Below are positions 58,952 through 64,000 of a DNA stretch of 64,000 nucleotides, piece after piece. The stretch lies in contig JBGUBD010000013.1 in assembly GCA_041821185.1 (NCBI GenBank), forward strand, positions 1-64,000, read 5' to 3'. The notes below the pieces were generated by a model, which had not been told where the DNA came from, did not search any database, and saw nothing but the letters and a program-made list of their open reading frames with translations. How positions within the stretch are numbered: position 1 is the first letter of the stretch; each line of letters starts with the position of its first letter. This DNA is from Phycisphaerales bacterium AB-hyl4. Lineage in GTDB: Bacteria > Planctomycetota > Phycisphaerae > Phycisphaerales > Phycisphaeraceae. Made by a program: the position numbers and the translations under genes.

Positions 58952-59677
58952 ATGAATCTGATCATCCACATCGATGGTGGCTCGCGCGGCAACCCGGGCC
59001 CGGCCGGGGTTGGTGTCGTCCTGCATGATGCAGACACGCGCAAGCCTGTACACGAGGCCGGTTACTTCGTCGGCCGAACCACGAACAATGTCGCCGAATA
59101 CACCGGCCTGCTGCGCGCCCTGGAAATCGCTCACGAGCACAACGCCGCGAGCGTCACCGTCCATAGCGACTCACAGCTCATGGTCCGCCAGTTGCATGGG
59201 CAGTACAAGGTCAAGTCCGCCGACCTCAAGCCGCTGTTCGACAAGGCACGGCAGGCGCTGGGCCGGTTCAAGCAGTGGAAGCTCGACCACGTTCCGCGTG
59301 AGAAAAACGAGCGAGCCGACGAGTTGGCCAATCTCGCGATGGACGTGCGGAAAGACGTGATCGCCGTCGTCAACGGGCAGGCGAGCAAATCGACCGCCGC
59401 CCCACGCGCGGCCGCAGCAGCGCCGGCGAGCGCGAAAGCCATCGACACCGAGACCATGTGGCAAGTGCGGATCGAAGGCGAGTCTGAGGTCTGCCCCGCT
59501 CACATGCCAGCCGACCACGAGTTCACGATGGGCTCGACCGTTGGCGAGCCGAACCTGTGCACCCACGCCGCCACCGCGATCTTCTCCACCCGCCTGCCCA
59601 ACTGGTCCGCCAGTCGCCGCATGGCCAACGTCCGCTGCGCCGCCTGCGACCGTACGATCCGCATCCGCCGCAGCTAA
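58952..59677 (+). CDS. RNase HI with C-terminal Cys/His domain
   Basis: A 241-residue protein. Residues 1-130 are RNase HI, which cuts RNA in RNA-DNA hybrids: IDGGSRGNPG with Asp8, NVAEYTGLL with Glu49, HSDSQLM with Asp73 and ADELAN with Asp123 form the catalytic set. An Ala-rich linker (about 143-165) leads to an 75-residue C-terminal domain with Cys181, His184, Cys203, His205, Cys229 and Cys232 (VCPAHMPADHEF, LCTHAATAIFSTRLPNW, CAACDRTIRIRR). This resembles the small TIGR04076-type Cys-rich domain by memory. The fusion is unusual. The stop codon overlaps that of the convergent flippase-like gene. Confidence 0.85.
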   Translation: MNLIIHIDGGSRGNPGPAGVGVVLHDADTRKPVHEAGYFVGRTTNNVAEYTGLLRALEIAHEHNAASVTVHSDSQLMVRQLHGQYKVKSADLKPLFDKARQALGRFKQWKLDHVPREKNERADELANLAMDVRKDVIAVVNGQASKSTAAPRAAAAAPASAKAIDTETMWQVRIEGESEVCPAHMPADHEFTMGSTVGEPNLCTHAATAIFSTRLPNWSASRRMANVRCAACDRTIRIRRS

Positions 59678-60558
59678 GTCGCCTGTGATCGACCGACGGT
59701 CAGTTCGTTTCGCATGATCGCCATGCTCACACCGCCGGCGATGAGCACCACGACGACCTCCGCGGCGCGGTCGAGCACCGCCGCCGCCGCCGCGGTCGCC
59801 GTCTCGACTGGTGCGAGCACGGGGGCGAGCACCGCGATGAGCCATTCGCTCAACCCCAGCCCGCTCGGCGTCAGCCCCACCAGTTTCACCAGCACGCTGG
59901 CGGCACTGATGAGCACCGCCTGTTCGTAGCCGATGGGTTGGCCCAGCAGTGCAAACGCCAACCACAGCCGCAGCGCCGCCGCCAGCAGGTCGGCCGTGCG
60001 CAGCGGCACCCACAGCCAGCCATGTCGCACCGCTCGGCCGAGCACGCGCCTGCCAATGGCCCCCGTCACGCTCGCCAGCACCACCACCGCCGCCGCCAGC
60101 GCCAGCCAGCCCGCCGTAACGCCAGAGACCAGCAGCGCCCCCGCCGCGATGCCTGACACGACCACCGCGAGCGCGAGCACGATTGCCACAATCACCGCCG
60201 ACTGTCGCAGCGGCAGGTCGTGCCGCCATTTCAGATACGCCGACCGCCCCACCAGCCCCGCTCGCGGCAACGGCAGATAGTTCAACACCGCACTGACGCA
60301 CACCAGCCCCACCATCCGCGCCGCCCCAACGCCCGGCGACGCGTCAAAGCTCAACGTCACCGCCCAGAACAGCAGCCCCGCCAGCACCAGGTTGCCCAGC
60401 ACCACCACCGCCAACACGACGAACCCGCTCAACGGCGCATCGGCAAGCACTGTCCAGTCCACCCCGCGCACCGCATACACCACCGCCAGCGCCAGCAGCG
60501 CAACGCCGAGCAGCAGGCCCAGGCCACGTCCAAACTGTCGCAAGCGATTCAATGGCAT
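59674..60558 (-). CDS. YbhN/UPF0104 family membrane protein (LPG synthase-type TM domain)
   Basis: A 294-residue protein with eight or more membrane helices. Family features are NYLPLPRAGLVGRSAYLK in the middle and LTPSGLGLSEW near residue 235, as in the transmembrane region of lysyl-phosphatidylglycerol synthase and in glycolipid flippase-like proteins. The soluble transferase domain of MprF is absent. It probably moves or modifies lipids. Stop codons of this gene and rnhA overlap (59674-59677). Codons on its own strand are G-rich. Confidence 0.85.
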   Translation of the reverse strand: MPLNRLRQFGRGLGLLLGVALLALAVVYAVRGVDWTVLADAPLSGFVVLAVVVLGNLVLAGLLFWAVTLSFDASPGVGAARMVGLVCVSAVLNYLPLPRAGLVGRSAYLKWRHDLPLRQSAVIVAIVLALAVVVSGIAAGALLVSGVTAGWLALAAAVVVLASVTGAIGRRVLGRAVRHGWLWVPLRTADLLAAALRLWLAFALLGQPIGYEQAVLISAASVLVKLVGLTPSGLGLSEWLIAVLAPVLAPVETATAAAAAVLDRAAEVVVVLIAGGVSMAIMRNELTVGRSQAT

Positions 60559-60679
60559 GGCCGAGATCGTAGCAAAGACAGGCCTCTCGCCGAGGCAATC
60601 GACGATGAGAAATCAGCAACCAGCCGATCGGGCCGACCCGGCCTCCCGCTCGCGGACTCGCCCAAGGCTCGGCTTTCTC

Positions 60680-60714
60680 AAACCAGATACCAGCGACGCG
60701 AAACCAGAAACCTT
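60680..60714. repeat. AAACC heptamer array
   Basis: Units AAACCAG, ATACCAG, CGACGCG, AAACCAG, AAACCTT run in 7-nt register, with one unit degenerate. Another two units (AAATCAG, CAACCAG) lie at 60610-60623. The 284-bp gap around them, between the divergent flippase-like and TPR-like genes, shows no gene. Confidence 0.6.
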
Positions 60715-60842
60715 CCCAGCGTCGCCTGATTTGCCCCAAGGCGGTACAATGATGGTGGACGGGGTGGCCCGACACTTCAAGGCCGGCCGATTCCTGTGAC
60801 ATGATGGATCATCATTCCCGAAGTACAAAGGTGGGGTGACCG

Positions 60843-61919
60843 ATGGCTCAGCAGGAAACCAACTCGCAACAAGCTCAACCGCAGGAACCCGCCAAGCCGC
60901 GCAAGCCGTGGTTCGGTACGCCGACGGCGATCCTCATCCTCGGCCTGCTGGTCTGGGTGCTGGCGCTGGCGGCGGCGGGCGGCGCGACCGTGGCGAATCA
61001 TATGCTTCTGCAAGATGCCACATTCACCGATGAGCCCACGCGGATCGCTTTCAACTACCTCGTCTACTTCCCGAGCACGCTGCTGGCGGTGCTGGGGGTC
61101 GGTATTGTCGTCCTCGCGGCGGTGCGTTGGGGGGTGTACGGCCGAGACGCCGTGGGCGTGCCCGACCATCGCGGCCAACAGGAAGTCGTCGACCTGCTCA
61201 AGCAGGTCAACCAGCGCCTGCTGATCAGCGAAGCCGCCAAGCGCATCGCCTACCGCGAGCAGGATCTGCAGGCATTGCGGCACACCATTCAGATGGACGT
61301 CGAGCGCGGCCAGTTCGATGCCGCCCTCGTCCTCGTCGGCGAACTCGCCCAGACGTACGGCTATCGCGAGGAAGCCGAAACCTTCCGCGAACAGATTGCC
61401 GTCGCACGCTCGGCCGAGCAGGACGCGAAAATCAGCGAATCGCTGGCAAGACTTGACGAAATCCTCGCCCGCCATGACTTTGACCGAGCCGGGCGCGAAG
61501 CGGCGAAGATTCAACGCCTCTACCCCGAGTCCGAACGCGTACGCGACGTCACCCGCCGAGTACGCGAAGCTCGCGAGCGTTACAAGATGCAACTCGAGCG
61601 CGAGTTTCTCGAAGCGGCGGAGCGAGAAGACATCACGCAGGCGATGAACGTGCTCAAGACAATGGACAAGTACCTCAGCGAAGCCGAGGCCGCGCCACTT
61701 CGCGAGACGGCCCGGGGCGTGATCGGCAAGCAGCGCGACAACCTCGGTGTGCAGTTCAAGATCGCTGTGCAGGACAAGGAATGGACCGCCGCGGTGCGCG
61801 TGGGCGAACAGATCATCCGCGAGTTTCCCAACACGCGGATGGCTGAGGAAGTGCGAGCGATGATCGACCTGCTGCGCGAACGCGCCGCGGGCCAGCAGGC
61901 CGTCCAGGCCACCCCCTGA
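60843..61919 (+). CDS. membrane protein with helical-repeat cytoplasmic domain
   Basis: A 358-residue protein of unknown function. A soluble Gln/Pro start (ETNSQQAQPQEPAKPRKPW) precedes two membrane helices (residues 28-50 and 75-97). The remaining 250 residues are charged amphipathic helices in TPR-like pairs (VERGQFDAALVLVGELAQTY, LAEILARHDFDRAGREAAK-type units, and KEWTAAVRVGEQIIREFP). The layout recalls the paralogues at 48569 and 49456, although sequence similarity is not obvious by eye. A GGTGAC-rich leader precedes the ATG. It converges on nadE. Confidence 0.7.
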   Translation: MAQQETNSQQAQPQEPAKPRKPWFGTPTAILILGLLVWVLALAAAGGATVANHMLLQDATFTDEPTRIAFNYLVYFPSTLLAVLGVGIVVLAAVRWGVYGRDAVGVPDHRGQQEVVDLLKQVNQRLLISEAAKRIAYREQDLQALRHTIQMDVERGQFDAALVLVGELAQTYGYREEAETFREQIAVARSAEQDAKISESLARLDEILARHDFDRAGREAAKIQRLYPESERVRDVTRRVREARERYKMQLEREFLEAAEREDITQAMNVLKTMDKYLSEAEAAPLRETARGVIGKQRDNLGVQFKIAVQDKEWTAAVRVGEQIIREFPNTRMAEEVRAMIDLLRERAAGQQAVQATP

Positions 61920-61956
61920 TCGACCGTTCGCTCAACAATCACAGGTATGAATGACA

Positions 61957-61985
61957 GAAGCCCACACCGTCACAGTGTGGGCTTC
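61957..61985. terminator. family A variant, bidirectional terminator candidate
   Basis: GAAGCCCACAC (61957-61967) and GTGTGGGCTTC (61975-61985) form an 11-bp stem with a 7-nt loop. The outer GAAGCCCAC/GTGGGCTTC matches family A while the inner pairs differ. It lies between the convergent TPR-like and nadE genes, 38 and 26 bp from their stops. Confidence 0.8.
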
Positions 61986-62010
61986 GCTCGTTTAGACAAC
62001 TGAAAAGAGA

Positions 62011-63816
62011 TCAACCGTTTTCGTTCGATGCGGCGACCGCTTGCGCCGCTTCGAGGCTGCGGCGGGAGTCGTAGCCCTGCGCGATCGGCATGCGGCGACC
62101 GAAGCCGAACGCTCGGCCGGTGATTTTCAACCCCGGCGCCATCTGCTTGCGTTTGTATTCGTTCACGTCGATCAATCGCACCACTCGCAGCACGACGTCC
62201 GCATCGAAGCCGGTTTCCTTGACGATCCGTCGGGCGGACTGCTCCCGTTCGACATAGCGTTCGATGATTTCGTCGAGCACTTCGTAAGCAGGCAGCGAGT
62301 CCTGGTCGGTCTGGTCCGGGCGCAACTCGGCGCTTGGCGGTTTGGTGATCGTGTCTTCGGGAATAACCGGCCCGTCGAAGCGTTCGCGAAGCGGCGAGGC
62401 GGGGTCGTCGTTGATCCAGCGGGCAAGCTGGTAGACCATCATCTTGGGCACGTCGCTGAGGATCGCCATGCCGCCCGCCATGTCGCCGTAGAGCGTGCAG
62501 TAGCCGACGGCGACTTCGCTCTTGTTGCCGGTGGTCACCAGCATCGAGCCGAACTTGTTGGAGAAGGCCATGAGGATGATGCCGCGCACGCGGGCCTGCA
62601 CGTTCTCTTCCGCCGAGTCGGGGGGCAGGCCCTGGAAGTGCGGCTGCAACAGTTGCTCGAATGCCTGGTGCGGCGCTTCGATTGAGATTTCATCAAACGC
62701 GATGCTGAGCTTCTCGGCCAACAGGCGCGCGTCACGCTTCGAGCCTTCGGATGAAAATCGGCTGGGCATGGCGATGCCGCGCACATTCTGCGAGCCCAGC
62801 GCTGCGACGCAGATCGCGGCCGACACTGCTGAGTCGATGCCGCCGCTGAGTCCGATCACGACCGACTTAAACCCGCACTTTCGGCAGTAGTCGCGCAGCC
62901 CCAGCACCAGCGCGTGATAGGCTGCTTCCAATTCCGACTTCGTACGTACCTCACCCCCGACGGTTGCGGGCAAGTCGGCCGACGGCATGTCCGCCACGGC
63001 GCTCGTCGCTTTCCGTGGTTCGGGTTTTTCATTGCCCGCGGCGGGCTCGCCGACGGGCAGGTCGACTAGCAGCAGGTCTTCTTCAAACCCCTTCGCCTCG
63101 GCGATGAGGTTGCCGCGGCTGTCGATCACGCAGGAGTACCCGTCGAAAACGAGTTCGTCGTTGCCGCCGACCTGATTGCAGTAGACCAGCGGCAGGCCGT
63201 GGCCGCGGGCGGCGCTGGTCATGAGCCTACGGCGGAACGCGTGCTTGCGCACGACGAAAGGCGAGGCCGCGCAGTTAATGAACAGGTCCGCGCCGCGCTG
63301 GGCGAGCTGATCGATCGGGTTGTCGTGGTAAAGCTGACGACTGAAAACGCGTTCGTCGTTCCAGAGGTCTTCGCAGATGCTGATGCCGAGCTTCAGCTTG
63401 CCGAGGCGGGCGATGTCGACGGCCGGGCCCGGCTCGAAGTAGCGATGCTCGTCGAAGACGTCATAAGTCGGCAGCAGGCTTTTGACATGCCGGTGGATAA
63501 TCTTCCCGTCGGCACACAGCGCTGCGGCGTTGTAGAGGGCCAACCCGCGCGGCGCGTCGCTGGGGCAGGGGTAGCCGATCACGGCCGCAATATCGTGGCA
63601 TTCGCTGGCCAGATCCTCCACCGCCTGCACACATTCGCGGATGACCGCCGGCTTCAGCAGCAGGTCCTTGGGCGGATAGCCGACCACCGCCAGCTCGGGC
63701 AGCACGATCAAATCGGCCCCCTGCTCGGCGGCCCGGTGTAGAGCCCGGCGGATCAGTGCGGCGTTGCCGTCGATGTCGCCGACGGTCGGGTTTATCTGGG
63801 CAAGGGCAATTTTCAT
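62011..63816 (-). CDS. nadE: Glutamine-dependent NAD synthetase
   Basis: A 601-residue enzyme that amidates deamido-NAD to NAD. The N-terminal glutaminase of nitrilase type shows LIVLPELAVVGYPPKDL (Glu), the Lys region HRHVKSLLPTYDVFDE, and ISICEDLW (Cys). An acidic/Pro linker follows. The C-terminal ATP-pyrophosphatase domain has VIGLSGGIDSAVSAAICV (P-loop), ATGNKSEVAVGY and the closing FDADVVLRVVRLIDVNEYKR. It works with nadD at 41500. No gene is seen in the remaining 63817-64000. Confidence 0.96.
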   Translation of the reverse strand: MKIALAQINPTVGDIDGNAALIRRALHRAAEQGADLIVLPELAVVGYPPKDLLLKPAVIRECVQAVEDLASECHDIAAVIGYPCPSDAPRGLALYNAAALCADGKIIHRHVKSLLPTYDVFDEHRYFEPGPAVDIARLGKLKLGISICEDLWNDERVFSRQLYHDNPIDQLAQRGADLFINCAASPFVVRKHAFRRRLMTSAARGHGLPLVYCNQVGGNDELVFDGYSCVIDSRGNLIAEAKGFEEDLLLVDLPVGEPAAGNEKPEPRKATSAVADMPSADLPATVGGEVRTKSELEAAYHALVLGLRDYCRKCGFKSVVIGLSGGIDSAVSAAICVAALGSQNVRGIAMPSRFSSEGSKRDARLLAEKLSIAFDEISIEAPHQAFEQLLQPHFQGLPPDSAEENVQARVRGIILMAFSNKFGSMLVTTGNKSEVAVGYCTLYGDMAGGMAILSDVPKMMVYQLARWINDDPASPLRERFDGPVIPEDTITKPPSAELRPDQTDQDSLPAYEVLDEIIERYVEREQSARRIVKETGFDADVVLRVVRLIDVNEYKRKQMAPGLKITGRAFGFGRRMPIAQGYDSRRSLEAAQAVAASNENG

Positions 63817-64000
63817 AACGCTTCACGGTCACGGGTTTTCGAGTTTCGAGCCTTTGATTGTACGATGTCATGCGGATCGGTGTGCGATCGGCAGCGCCAA
63901 CCGCAGCCAACCGCCAGGCCGACACAGGTTCGACCCGTTACTGCACGCAATTATTCCTTTATCTGACGGTCGCCAAACGATCTCTCGCTTCACGTGGAAA

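Noticed and set aside
63461..63925. Gene at the right edge of the window
   Set aside because: The frame is out of phase with nadE over most of its length and codes for an Arg/Ala-rich shadow product.

Overview
This is a gene-dense, GC-rich chromosomal window with about 58 protein genes. I saw no rRNA, tRNA, CRISPR array, prophage or transposase gene. Gene content points to Planctomycetota, most likely class Phycisphaerae. The pointers are a MoxR/DUF58/DUF4350/DUF4129 cluster with SpoIIM-like and RDD proteins, a DUF4159 protein, a futalosine-pathway MqnC, several zinc-ribbon plus membrane-helix proteins, and many coiled-coil or TPR-like membrane proteins. The assignment rests on gene content only.

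Layout. 0.2-0.9 kb: hisA. 1-10.4 kb: a membrane/AAA+ neighbourhood. A SpoIIM-like gene faces a four-gene + operon (two RDD proteins, a zinc-finger membrane protein and a small membrane protein), which converges on a six-gene - operon (B-box-like zinc protein, membrane protein, DUF4129, DUF4350, MoxR, DUF58). 10.5-16.8 kb: methyltransferase, GNAT, nitrilase-family hydrolase, lepA, then pyrH and frr. 16.9-24.8 kb (+): a 1139-residue DUF4159 protein, mqnC, pdxJ and a CHASE histidine kinase. 24.8-30.3 kb (-): tyrS, a solute-binding protein, glycerate kinase and small proteins. 30.5-33.1 kb (+): an Nramp-like transporter and a class V aminotransferase. 33.2-36.8 kb: coiled-coil protein, MazG-like protein and a CsoR-CopA copper operon with a clear operator. 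37-46.2 kb: glycosyltransferase, zinc-ribbon proteins, Na/Pi-type transporter, nadD, ligA, aspS. 46.5-51.7 kb (+): ABC-2 permease, SCO1, DUF420, two paralogous TPR-like membrane proteins and a Ca/Na exchanger. 51.7-64 kb: ruvB, hydrolase, tpx, a UxuA-like gene with a problematic 5' end, glpK, a zinc-ribbon coiled-coil protein, an RNase HI fusion, a flippase-like membrane protein and nadE.

The least expected content is between genes. Nine copies of a palindrome with core AAGCCCAC...GTGGGCTT are scattered through the window, with varied but still complementary inner stems. A second family ending in TTAGC occurs as a solo hairpin and as inverted pairs, like REP/REPIN elements. Short heptamer arrays sit in four or more gaps. 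The only gap above 500 bp, upstream of tyrS, holds a candidate structured RNA of about 130 nt with two mutually exclusive pairings.

Functional links: CsoR controls CopA; SCO1, DUF420 and the ABC-2 permease probably serve cytochrome oxidase copper/haem assembly; glycerate kinase and the serine/alanine-glyoxylate-type aminotransferase fit glyoxylate/serine metabolism; NadD and NadE both serve NAD synthesis, and LigA uses NAD. The MoxR neighbourhood has no agreed function and is the best candidate for an uncharacterised multi-protein system.
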